Of a DNA stretch of 8,099 nucleotides, positions 1 through 7,862 are shown one piece after another. Source of the stretch: JBFXEO01 sp050180015 (GTDB lineage Bacteria; Bacteroidota; Bacteroidia; Bacteroidales; Tenuifilaceae); the NCBI GenBank assembly GCA_050180015.1, contig JBFXEO010000137.1, positions 1 to 8,099 of the forward strand. Reading direction: 5' to 3'. The notes beneath the pieces were generated by a model. The model was given only the letters and a program-made list of their open reading frames with translations. It was not told the origin of the DNA and searched no databases. The translations under genes were made by a program, and so were the position numbers. How positions within the stretch are numbered: position 1 is the stretch's first letter; every line of letters starts with the position of its first letter.

Positions 1-1
1 C

Positions 2-238
2 TTTAGCGTTGAAGATGATAGCCGTAAAAGGGTTGGATTTGATGGTAGCCGAAAGGCATATCCGGCCGATAACTTTAAGCGCGAGTGGCCCAATGTGGTC
101 ATGATGGATATGGCAACCATCGGAAAGGTTGATAAGATTTGGGATGAACTGGGAATAGGTAGCTTTATCCCATCACCTTCACTTGCCTTGCAAAAGCTTC
201 AGGTAGGTGACGATTCCGTTGTACGGTTCCTGTTTTAA
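2..238 (+). CDS. UbiD-family decarboxylase, C-terminal end (partial, 5' end outside window)
   Basis: This is an open frame from the window edge to a TAA at 236-238, giving 78 residues of a protein whose start lies upstream. The tail contains a G-x-D-G-S-R-K stretch, then F-K-R-E-W-P, a hydrophobic strand with M-D, and K-V-D-K-I-W-D-E-L-G. This follows the C-terminus of UbiD decarboxylases (Lys/Arg-hGhDATxK, then REW, then a final helix with hDxIWxEL). The closing G-S-F-I-P-S-P-S segment recalls the longer UbiD homologues of Bacteroidota, usually annotated as menaquinone biosynthesis decarboxylases. UbiD enzymes use prenylated FMN to remove a carboxylate from an aromatic ring. The substrate cannot be read from this fragment, and the active-site residues lie outside the window. 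The assignment rests on remembered family patterns, not an alignment. The next gene follows with no room for a terminator, so cotranscription is plausible. Confidence 0.72.
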   Translation, partial: FSVEDDSRKRVGFDGSRKAYPADNFKREWPNVVMMDMATIGKVDKIWDELGIGSFIPSPSLALQKLQVGDDSVVRFLF

Positions 239-3200
239 ATTGAGCCGCTTTTTTTATATCTTAGCAATTATCTTGAAATATTTTTCGGTTTTGAAAAGCA
301 ATGCATTCTTACTGTTAGCTTGTCTGTTTTGTGGCGTATCTGTCGCAAGGGCACAGGTTGTTAGTGTCGATTTGTTTAATGCGGACAACGGATTGCCCCA
401 AACAACCGTGAATGCCGTTATTCAGGATTCAACGGGTTTCTTGTGGATTGGAACTCCCGATGGGCTTTGCCGTTACGATGGTTACCAATTTGTTGTTTAT
501 GCCAATAACCCGCTCGACTCTACCAGTATCTGCAACAATTATATTTACTCTATAGTTGATGACTGTGAGGGTAGCCTCTGGATTGGCACCCGTTTAGGTT
601 TAAGCCGGTTCCAGAAATCCACCGGAAGATTTAAAAATTACTTTTCGGATAGCCATAATCCGAATTCCATTGCCAGCAACAGAATTTATAGTGTTTATCG
701 CGATAAGCAGGGTATGATATGGGTTAAGACCTCGGAAACGCTTCATCTTTACAACCCGTTGAAGGATAACTTTATTCGGTATTCTCACTATAACGATCTT
801 TTTACACTTCCCTCGGACGCAGAAAGCTTTCCCGTACTTGAAGACTCTCAGGGTAGGCTTTGGGTAGGAACCAAGGATGGCCTTATGCTCTTTGACAAGC
901 AGCTAACTATTTTTAGGCGTTTCGTTAACGACCCGCTGAATACTTTCTCGCTGAGCAGCAATAGAATACTATCAATATTTGAAGATTCATACGGGAATTT
1001 ATGGGTTGGAACAGATGATGGATTAAATAAGTTCAACCCTAAAGCCAACCAGTTTACTCGATATTATTGTAAACCGGGCTCTTCCGCAAGTTTACCTGGA
1101 AATGCTATCGAGTATATCGGTGAAGATAGCGCAGGTTTCCTGTGGATTGCCACTGATGGCGGGTTGTGCAAATTGTTTTCCGATGGACATTTTGAATTGG
1201 TAAACAATTTGGTTAATAACGATAAAAAAATTAACCTAGTTCGTGTATCTGCCATTTTCCGGGACAAATCAAATGTTTTGTGGATAGGCTCCCAGATTGG
1301 TTTGGTAAAGTGGAACCCCTATGGAGCCAGATTTAAAGGATATAGCAAGGATATTAATGGGAATGCGCTGTTTTCCAATAATATTATAGCATCAATTTTT
1401 GAGGAGAAAGGTGTGGCTTGGGTAGGAACAAGGGGTGGCGGTTTACATCTGTTTAATCCGAAAAGCGGCGAGAATATTAAGTTCTCAAAGGAGGTTACGG
1501 GTTGTGGCTTAACCAACAACTATATCCGGGCAATTTTTAAAACAGGCAAGGGTGAAGTTCTGGTTGGTACACGCAATGGCCTGTTCCTCTATAATTCCAC
1601 CAGCAAGCGGTTTGTTAATTATTTCGACGCTAAAAGCATTTACGTGGGCGATGTATTCAGGAACAACACCATTTACTCGATGGATGAGGATAAGGAGGGA
1701 AATCTTTGGATAGCCACTCAAACCGGGTTGCATTGTGTTAAAAAAACTGGTTTGGTAAGTTTGTACTCGCGCCGGAGAGATTCACTTTCGCTTTCGGGAA
1801 ACGAAGTTTACGATGTAATGGTTGATTCCAATGGTAAAATTTGGGCGGCAACAAGTAGTGGGTTGGATTGTATTGCTGCCAATGTCTCAAAGGTTACACA
1901 TTTTCAACGGGCAAAAAAATATACTGGAACGGAGCTCATTTCCGATGAAATTTTATGCCTGCACGAAGATTCTAACGGGTTTATCTGGATTGGAACAAGC
2001 TCCGGGTTGCATAGGTATAACCCCGGAACAAATCAGTTTAAGCTATACACAGAGTTACAAAACCTTCCAAGTAAGGTCATTAATGCTATTGAAGAGGATT
2101 ATAACGGCCGGCTTTGGATTAGTACCAATAAGGGCTTGGTAATGCTGAACCCGGTTGCCAATTTGGTGCGGTCTTATACTACTTCCGACGGGTTACTTAG
2201 CAATGAGTTTAATGTTGGGGTGAGCTGTAGATCGTTGTCTGGGGCAATGTATTTTGGAACCTCTGCTGGTTTCAACTGCTTTAAGCCCGATTCAATTCCC
2301 ATCAACTCGAATGTTCCAAGGTTGGGCTTTACGCGTATTGGAATAATAGGATCACAGGGGGTAGAGGTTGTATATCCCGATGGTGGTCATAGTAAAATCA
2401 AAATTCCGTATGACTTTAAAACGTTAACCATCGAGTTTTCTGCACTCGACTTTAATCACCCGGAGAAGAACCTGTACCGTTATCAAATGCTGGGTTTAGA
2501 TGATAAATGGATGGCGATAGGGAATAAGCACTCTGCAACTTTTACCAGCTTAGAGGAGGGTACCTACAATTTCAAAGTGATTGGTGCCAACAGCGACCAA
2601 ATATGGTCTGCCGATCCAATCTCCCTGAAAATCCAGATTACCGCCCCATTCTGGCGCTCAAAGGCGGCCTATATTGTTTATATTAACTTGGCTGTTATTC
2701 TTTTTCTGGTTTACCTGTATCACCGCAATAAAAACCTTAAACGGATCAATAAGTTATTGCAGGAGCGGGAGGTGGTAATGGCCGAGCTGCAGAATCAAAA
2801 GGAGGAGCTGTTGCTGAATAACAAAAGCATGACCGATAGCATTAATTACGCCAAGCGGATACAGGATGCCATTCTGCCGTCAATCGACACTTTTAAAACT
2901 TTGCTCCCCGATTCATTTATACTGTTTATGCCCAAGGATATAGTAAGTGGCGATTTTTACTGGATTAACGAAACTAAAAATAAAACCTTTGTAGCGGTTG
3001 TCGATTGTACCGGGCATGGCGTTCCCGGTGCATTTATGTCTATTATTGGCATGGAGCTGCTCCGTAATATCACCAATGTCGAAGGAATTGATGATGCGGC
3101 TGAAATACTAAACCGCCTAAGCATTAGCATTCACGAGACGTTTACTGCCGGCGTAAAGCACCCCGAAGGCGGCATTAAGGTTAAGGATGGGATGGATGTG

Positions 3201-3611
3201 GCATTCTGCGTAGTAGATAAAGAGTACAATATTTTGCAGTATTCGGGTGCCTTTAGTAACCTTTTCTTGCTACGCGATGGCAAAATAATAGAAATTAAGG
3301 GCGATAGATACTCTATTGGCATGGCCTCCGAAACGGGACACCTGCTTTTTAGCAGCCATTTTATTCCCATTCAGCCCAACGATGTGATTTATATCTTCAC
3401 CGATGGGTATGTTGATCAGTTCGGCGGTACCGATGGGAAAAAATTAAAATTTCGACGTTTCAGGCATTTGCTGCTCAATATTTACAAAATGCCCCTCGAG
3501 GCTCAGCGTAAATACCTTTACGATAGTATGCTGGAGTGGAGGGGCGATAATGAGCAGGTAGATGATATTCTGGTTATAGGCATCCGCCCCGATTTAAGCT
3601 GTATGTTCTAA
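207..3611 (+). CDS. Two-propeller / Y_Y_Y membrane sensor with cytoplasmic SpoIIE-type serine phosphatase
   Basis: This is a sensor protein of up to 1134 residues. A signal peptide ends near residue 50 (ARA-Q). Fourteen Reg_prop motifs lie at about residues 75-690, enough for two seven-bladed periplasmic propellers. A Y_Y_Y domain follows (about 732-816), then one membrane helix (820-840), a coiled coil (842-885) and a SpoIIE/PP2C phosphatase domain (about 890-1128). The phosphatase acidic residues are present: D916 in SGDFYW, D933 in DCTGHGVPGAF, D997 in GMDVAF, D1066 in FTDG, and D1119/D1120 in QVDD. It should therefore be an active metal-dependent Ser/Thr phosphatase, with the periplasmic signal and its target protein unknown. 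The sensor half is that of Bacteroidota hybrid two-component systems, but there is no histidine kinase, receiver or DNA-binding domain. The start is uncertain because the frame has no ATG before about residue 168. The GTG at 207 overlaps the upstream gene by 32 bases. TTG at 273 or 291 gives a more usual signal peptide (MKYFSVLKSNAFLLL or MKSNAFLLL). The coordinates are the outer limit. Confidence 0.9.
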   Translation: MTIPLYGSCFKLSRFFYILAIILKYFSVLKSNAFLLLACLFCGVSVARAQVVSVDLFNADNGLPQTTVNAVIQDSTGFLWIGTPDGLCRYDGYQFVVYANNPLDSTSICNNYIYSIVDDCEGSLWIGTRLGLSRFQKSTGRFKNYFSDSHNPNSIASNRIYSVYRDKQGMIWVKTSETLHLYNPLKDNFIRYSHYNDLFTLPSDAESFPVLEDSQGRLWVGTKDGLMLFDKQLTIFRRFVNDPLNTFSLSSNRILSIFEDSYGNLWVGTDDGLNKFNPKANQFTRYYCKPGSSASLPGNAIEYIGEDSAGFLWIATDGGLCKLFSDGHFELVNNLVNNDKKINLVRVSAIFRDKSNVLWIGSQIGLVKWNPYGARFKGYSKDINGNALFSNNIIASIFEEKGVAWVGTRGGGLHLFNPKSGENIKFSKEVTGCGLTNNYIRAIFKTGKGEVLVGTRNGLFLYNSTSKRFVNYFDAKSIYVGDVFRNNTIYSMDEDKEGNLWIATQTGLHCVKKTGLVSLYSRRRDSLSLSGNEVYDVMVDSNGKIWAATSSGLDCIAANVSKVTHFQRAKKYTGTELISDEILCLHEDSNGFIWIGTSSGLHRYNPGTNQFKLYTELQNLPSKVINAIEEDYNGRLWISTNKGLVMLNPVANLVRSYTTSDGLLSNEFNVGVSCRSLSGAMYFGTSAGFNCFKPDSIPINSNVPRLGFTRIGIIGSQGVEVVYPDGGHSKIKIPYDFKTLTIEFSALDFNHPEKNLYRYQMLGLDDKWMAIGNKHSATFTSLEEGTYNFKVIGANSDQIWSADPISLKIQITAPFWRSKAAYIVYINLAVILFLVYLYHRNKNLKRINKLLQEREVVMAELQNQKEELLLNNKSMTDSINYAKRIQDAILPSIDTFKTLLPDSFILFMPKDIVSGDFYWINETKNKTFVAVVDCTGHGVPGAFMSIIGMELLRNITNVEGIDDAAEILNRLSISIHETFTAGVKHPEGGIKVKDGMDVAFCVVDKEYNILQYSGAFSNLFLLRDGKIIEIKGDRYSIGMASETGHLLFSSHFIPIQPNDVIYIFTDGYVDQFGGTDGKKLKFRRFRHLLLNIYKMPLEAQRKYLYDSMLEWRGDNEQVDDILVIGIRPDLSCMF
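429..2276 (+). repeat. Fourteen tandem Reg_prop propeller motifs (protein-level repeat)
   Basis: A degenerate motif of the form G-x-h-W-h-G-T-x-x-G-L-x-x-a-(N/D) recurs every 43-49 residues. The Trp position falls at residues 80, 125, 172, 219, 266, 313, 359, 405, 452 (Leu instead of Trp), 501, 546, 594, 637 and 682 (Tyr instead of Trp). Numbering is from the GTG at 207. Fourteen motifs fit two seven-bladed propellers, the arrangement known for periplasmic sensors of Bacteroidota hybrid two-component systems. The DNA copies are diverged, so this is an old protein repeat, not a recent tandem duplication. Confidence 0.88.
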
Positions 3612-3627
3612 GTAATCTATTTTATCT

Positions 3628-5964
3628 ATGTGCAACCATATACTTAATGTAAAACACGGAGTAAGAGGTTGGCTCCTGGCACCTGTTTTTCTGATTTTCT
3701 TACATTTCTCAGGGTTTTCTCAAACGGTCAGCTTGGTTTTTAGCGGAGGTGGGGCAAAGGGGTTGGCTCATGTTGGAGTGATAAAAGCCCTTGAGGAGAA
3801 TGGCATTCCCATATCCAATGTTTCGGGAACATCTATGGGGGCTATTGTTGCGGGATTGTACGCTATGGGATATACACCCGAAGAAATGGTAACACTTTTT
3901 AAATCCAAGGAGTTCAACAACTGGAGTAGGGGAATAATAGATGATGACCTAAAGTACAACATTAACGATTTTACCCGTAGCGATGCCGAGAACCTTAGCG
4001 TTGGCTTTACCCTCGACAAGAAGGGGATAAGACCAAAGATAACTTCAGGCTTCATCCCAACCGTAGGAATGGACATTGCGTTTGAGAAACTTTGTTCGCA
4101 GGCCAATACCGTGGCAGGCGGAGACTTTAACAGGCTTTTTGTCCCGTTCCGGTGTAACGCCTCCGATATTGTTGCTAAAAAAACGGTTTACTTCCGGAAC
4201 GGAAATTTAGGCAGGGCTATCCGGGCATCGATGACATACCCCATGTACTTCAAGCCAATTTATATCGATTCGGTTTTAATGTTCGATGGGGGAATTTATA
4301 ACAACTTTCTCTGGAAGGAAGCCCTGAAGGAGTTTAACCCCGATGTAATTATTGGCAGCAAAGTTGCCTCTAATAGCGACCTGCCAGACGACGAGGATCC
4401 CCTACTGCAAATTGAGTCAATGATTGTTGGCGATACGGATTACGATATCCCTGACTCTTTAGGGTTAGTCATTGACACACCCTTTTCTGGTATTGGTGTG
4501 CTGGATTTTGATTTGGTTGATGAAATTGTGAACTCTGGCTATCAGGCAGCACTTGTGGCAATGCCGGAGCTGAAAAGGAGAATTGCCGCGCGGATTGATG
4601 TTGAAGAGGTTAACCAGAAACGCCAAAGTTTTAAGGCCAAATTCCCAGCTTTGAACATTGGTGAAATCAACATTGCGGGGTTAAAAGCCAACCAGCAGAA
4701 ATATGTTAATAGGGTAATTTTTGGTAAAAAGGAGGTTGTCGATTTTAACAAATTTGGCAGCGATTACTACAGGTTAATGTCCGATAGGGTTTTTGAAAGG
4801 CTATTCCCCGAGTTAAAGTTCAACCCGGACCGGAATGTATTCGATGTAGATATAGCCGTTAAGCTGAAGCGTTCAACTGACATTGGCCTGGGCTTAAGCT
4901 TATCGTCCGATTTTGGGAACGAAGGATTCATGTCGATCAATAGATCTTGGCTTTCAACAACATCGAACACCATATACGGCAACCTGTACTTCGGAAAACT
5001 ATACAACAGCACGCGGATCACCTATAACAAAACAACGCCAACACGGCTGCCTGTCTCATTAATCGCCCAGTTTGTTGGGAATCGGCTCGATTACCATAGC
5101 AGCAATTCTGTCCCGTTTTTCGAGGATTATAAGCCAGACTACATCATCCAGTCGGAGTATTTCGGGAGTGTCGGGGTAAAGGTGAGCCATACCAATGCGG
5201 CAAATATTTCCTGCATGTTTTCCTTCGGCGAAAAATCCGATGACTACTATCAGGTCGATACCTACTATTCGTATGATACGCCTGACAATACTAAATTTCG
5301 CTTTGTAAAGGGATCGTTACGGTACGAGAAGCAAACGCTGAACGATAAGCAGTTTGCCACACGGGGTCGGCACCAAGTCATAGTTTTATCGGCATTTACC
5401 GGACAAGAAAAGCACGATCCTGGAACTACCGCACCCTCGTTTGCGCGATATAACAATAATCACACGTTTTTTACGGCGTACGTTCATAACGAGAGTTACC
5501 ATAAGGTTTTTAGCCGGGGATTACGGCTTGGCATTAGGGCCGAGGGGTATTGGACAAATCTGGATTTTTTCGACAATTATAAGGCCACTATATTGAATGT
5601 GAATCAGTTTTCTCCAATGACCCATTCAAATACCTTGTTCATGGAAAGGTATAGAGCTGACCGGTACTTTGCTTTGGGCGCAGCTCCGCTATTTATGTTT
5701 GGCAAGAGCGTTCACTTAAGGCTGGAAGCATACTACTATCAGCCAATAAGGGTTATTTATTCCGACTCGAATGGTATTCCACATCATGGCGACCTTATGG
5801 CCGACAGAAAGCTGATAGGAGTCGGCTCGCTGGTGTATTCATCCCCCATTGGGCCGGTAGCAGCAACGGTTGCATACTTCCCGTCAAATGGCGAAAAACA
5901 GCAGCTCTACTTCAATGTAACCTTCGGTTACTCGCTATTCAATCCCAAGGTATTCGATAATTAA
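3628..5964 (+). CDS. Patatin-like phospholipase with POTRA-like segment and outer-membrane beta-barrel (type Vd-like)
   Basis: This 778-residue protein begins at ATG 3628 with a signal peptide (hydrophobic core WLLAPVFLIFLHF, cleavage near residues 30-32). The patatin domain follows at once. It has the oxyanion loop G40-G-G-A-K-G45, the nucleophile elbow G67-T-S69-M-G71 and the catalytic D220-G-G, so the Ser-Asp dyad is complete and lipid acyl-hydrolase activity is expected. Residues of about 346-417 (starting INIAGL) look like one POTRA unit. From about 425 to the end are alternating aromatic/hydrophobic strands typical of a BamA/FhaC-superfamily barrel, closing with a beta-signal-like YFNVTFGYSLF just before the C-terminus. 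The order lipase-POTRA-barrel is that of PlpD-type (type Vd) autotransporters; whether the lipase faces the periplasm or the outside cannot be told. The gene starts 16 bases after the sensor-phosphatase gene, with no hairpin between, so the two are probably cotranscribed. Substrate is unknown. Confidence 0.92.
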   Translation: MCNHILNVKHGVRGWLLAPVFLIFLHFSGFSQTVSLVFSGGGAKGLAHVGVIKALEENGIPISNVSGTSMGAIVAGLYAMGYTPEEMVTLFKSKEFNNWSRGIIDDDLKYNINDFTRSDAENLSVGFTLDKKGIRPKITSGFIPTVGMDIAFEKLCSQANTVAGGDFNRLFVPFRCNASDIVAKKTVYFRNGNLGRAIRASMTYPMYFKPIYIDSVLMFDGGIYNNFLWKEALKEFNPDVIIGSKVASNSDLPDDEDPLLQIESMIVGDTDYDIPDSLGLVIDTPFSGIGVLDFDLVDEIVNSGYQAALVAMPELKRRIAARIDVEEVNQKRQSFKAKFPALNIGEINIAGLKANQQKYVNRVIFGKKEVVDFNKFGSDYYRLMSDRVFERLFPELKFNPDRNVFDVDIAVKLKRSTDIGLGLSLSSDFGNEGFMSINRSWLSTTSNTIYGNLYFGKLYNSTRITYNKTTPTRLPVSLIAQFVGNRLDYHSSNSVPFFEDYKPDYIIQSEYFGSVGVKVSHTNAANISCMFSFGEKSDDYYQVDTYYSYDTPDNTKFRFVKGSLRYEKQTLNDKQFATRGRHQVIVLSAFTGQEKHDPGTTAPSFARYNNNHTFFTAYVHNESYHKVFSRGLRLGIRAEGYWTNLDFFDNYKATILNVNQFSPMTHSNTLFMERYRADRYFALGAAPLFMFGKSVHLRLEAYYYQPIRVIYSDSNGIPHHGDLMADRKLIGVGSLVYSSPIGPVAATVAYFPSNGEKQQLYFNVTFGYSLFNPKVFDN

Positions 5965-5969
5965 GGGGA

Positions 5970-7739
5970 TTAAGCTTGGAGTAAGTTGCGCATTTTCTGG
6001 ATGAGAACTTCTATCTGGAAGGGTTTGCTAATGTAATCGTCCATTCCCGCAGCTAGGCACTCCTCCCGGTCTCCAAGCAGGGCATTTGCAGTTATGGCAA
6101 TTATTGGTGTGTGGGAATTGGTGCTCGATTCAATTTCCCTTATTTTTTTTGTGGTTACATAGCCGTTCATAATGGGCATCTGAATATCCATCAGGATTAA
6201 ATCATACTTGCTGGTTCCAAACTTGTCCAGCGCATCCTTCCCGTTATTGGCAACTTCAATATTTTTAACAAGTTTTTTGAGGCTTAGGATAACAATTTTT
6301 TGGTTGATCAGATTATCCTCCACAAGAAGTACGTTGGCTGTGCTCAAATCTGTTCCGTTTGTTGCCTGTTTTTTTTCATGAACCGGTGGCTCAGCATCAA
6401 CGTTGTTTTTCCCGTTTGTTTGCTTTTTTGCTGTAAAGTTTATTTCTGAGGGCAGTACCCGAATCCTGTAGTTAAAACTTATCGCTACATCATCAGAGGT
6501 GAGCTTTACGGTTAGTTTCCCATCATTGGTCTGTACCAGTTTTTTTGTGATGTTGAGGTCCAGCAAATCAATGTAAATCTGGTTACCCGTTGACAGGGAC
6601 GATTCATTAAGTATTGTTTGAGTATATCCATCATTTATAGGCAGCAGCAACGGGGAATTGCTACTTACCTCAAAGAAGAGTTCGAGTGAATCCGTAGTTT
6701 GGTTGCTCTTACTTACTTTGATCTCGATGGAGACCTTGCTGTTACTTTTATTTTTAATAATATTCTCGATGATATTCAGGAGTATCTGTTTTAGTTTAAC
6801 AGGGTCGCCCAGCACAACTTTGGGCAAACTCTCATCAATCTTAACGTTAAAGTTAACGGTTTGCGATTGTGTGACGAATAGCTTTATGGTGTTGTTTATG
6901 GTGTTGTTTAGGTTGAAGTTTATGTTGAGGTCAGATTGGGCATTCGTATCTTCATTGGAGAACTCGGACATGCTGTTAAGCACATTTACAAGGTTATTGG
7001 TTGACGCTTGAATGGTATCTATCATGTCCCTGTATTTGTCATCGAGATTTGCACCGGAGAGAATGTTGGAAATAATCATGATGTTGTTTAGGGGGGTACG
7101 TATCTGGTGCGATAGTTTGGCCATGTACTCCTCCTTGTGGTTGCTTTCATTTTTGAGCTCCAACAGTAATTTCTCTGTTTCCTGAATTCTTATTACCTTG
7201 TATAGGTACAAAAGTGATATTGCGAAAAGGTTTACGGCGTATAGCGCAAGAATCAATACTTTTAGCGAGAGCTTTATTGTTCTGGCATTATTCTGCTCAA
7301 CAGGAATAAAGAGCACTGCAGCTAAAAATATACCGTAGATAACTGCCATGTAGTTCCCTTTTGAGTAATCGAAAGAAGTTAACGATACTACAGGGAAAAG
7401 TAACGCTGCCAGCAGGATCAGAGAGCTGTTTTTACTTACAATTAATGCAGCAAGAAGCGATAAGCCGAAAAATATAGTAACGGCGGGCCCAAAGCTTTTA
7501 ATTTGACTTTTTGAGAAAATAACCCCCAGTAGAATCACAATTAATACAGCTGTTGCAGAAAGGATTGTGCCGGCAATGTAATCTGAATTACTGTAAGAAA
7601 TAACGGTAAGTATTGATAGGAAGATTACGGTGGCTACGGCTGCAATGCTAAATTGTATCAACCTGTCCGCGGTATCTTTAGATGTGTTATTGCCAATGTT
7701 GAATGAGCAAAATTCTATAAGAGATTTGGCTATTTTCAT
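5970..7739 (-). CDS. Hybrid sensor histidine kinase with six membrane helices, degenerate ATP-binding domain and intact receiver
   Basis: This 589-residue inner-membrane protein has about six hydrophobic helices (roughly residues 27-50, 54-76, 83-102, 104-122, 128-147, 157-183) and no sizeable periplasmic domain. A short coiled linker leads to the dimerisation/phosphoacceptor region with H211 in AKLSHQIRTPLNN. The ATPase region (about 300-430) keeps the N-box Asn (N326 in NIIENIIK). It lacks the G1 box: EVSSNSPLL at 357-365 stands where V-x-D-x-G-x-G is expected. It also lacks the G2 glycines: IDLLDLNI at 390-397 stands where GTGLGLAI is expected. A linker precedes a full receiver domain (467-587) with E474/D475, phosphoacceptor D518 in LMDIQMP, T550 and K572. 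Autokinase activity is therefore doubtful; the protein may take phosphate from another kinase. The start is firm: ATG 7739 has an in-frame stop four codons upstream. It converges on the patatin gene, five bases apart. No DNA-binding output domain is present. Confidence 0.9.
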   Translation of the reverse strand: MKIAKSLIEFCSFNIGNNTSKDTADRLIQFSIAAVATVIFLSILTVISYSNSDYIAGTILSATAVLIVILLGVIFSKSQIKSFGPAVTIFFGLSLLAALIVSKNSSLILLAALLFPVVSLTSFDYSKGNYMAVIYGIFLAAVLFIPVEQNNARTIKLSLKVLILALYAVNLFAISLLYLYKVIRIQETEKLLLELKNESNHKEEYMAKLSHQIRTPLNNIMIISNILSGANLDDKYRDMIDTIQASTNNLVNVLNSMSEFSNEDTNAQSDLNINFNLNNTINNTIKLFVTQSQTVNFNVKIDESLPKVVLGDPVKLKQILLNIIENIIKNKSNSKVSIEIKVSKSNQTTDSLELFFEVSSNSPLLLPINDGYTQTILNESSLSTGNQIYIDLLDLNITKKLVQTNDGKLTVKLTSDDVAISFNYRIRVLPSEINFTAKKQTNGKNNVDAEPPVHEKKQATNGTDLSTANVLLVEDNLINQKIVILSLKKLVKNIEVANNGKDALDKFGTSKYDLILMDIQMPIMNGYVTTKKIREIESSTNSHTPIIAITANALLGDREECLAAGMDDYISKPFQIEVLIQKMRNLLQA

Positions 7740-7766
7740 CGATATAAAATTATATACGGGTTACAC

Positions 7767-7774
7767 CAAAGATA
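7767..7774 (-). promoter_or_regulatory. Candidate Bacteroidota-type -7 promoter element for the hybrid kinase gene
   Basis: On the minus strand this reads TATCTTTG, an exact match to the TAnnTTTG -7 element of Bacteroidota primary sigma-factor promoters. It lies 27 bases upstream of the ATG at 7739, which would leave a leader of about 20 bases. No clear TTTG-type -33 element is seen at the expected distance (the region is A/T runs). The kinase would then be transcribed on its own and not only by read-through from the LysE-type gene. The element is short, so chance occurrence is possible. Confidence 0.5.
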
Positions 7775-7862
7775 ACATAAAAAAGTTTATGACGTTTTTT
7801 TTGTTTCATATTTATATTGCCCGGAATGGTTTGGCCTGTAGCGTAAATTATTGGGCTGACCC

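Noticed and set aside
240..290. Possible internal promoter for the sensor gene (TATCTTAG near 256-263).
   Set aside because: It only partly matches TAnnTTTG and has no -33 element at proper spacing; read-through from the UbiD-family gene is a simpler explanation.
1822..2142. Plus-strand 106-codon open frame inside the propeller gene.
   Set aside because: It lies wholly within the propeller coding region in another frame, has no recognisable domain, and overlaps conserved propeller motifs 11-13 of the real frame.
3768..4106. Minus-strand 112-codon open frame opposite the patatin catalytic region.
   Set aside because: It is antisense to the conserved GTSMG region and has no family resemblance.
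5945..5979. Possible bidirectional terminator formed by CCAAG/CTTGG between the convergent genes.
   Set aside because: The stem is only five base pairs with a 25-base loop and no T-tract follows on either strand.
6658..7011. Plus-strand 117-codon hydrophobic open frame opposite the kinase gene.
   Set aside because: Its Leu/Ser-rich make-up is what the antisense of the Asn/Lys/Glu-rich kinase codons gives; no start signal or family match.
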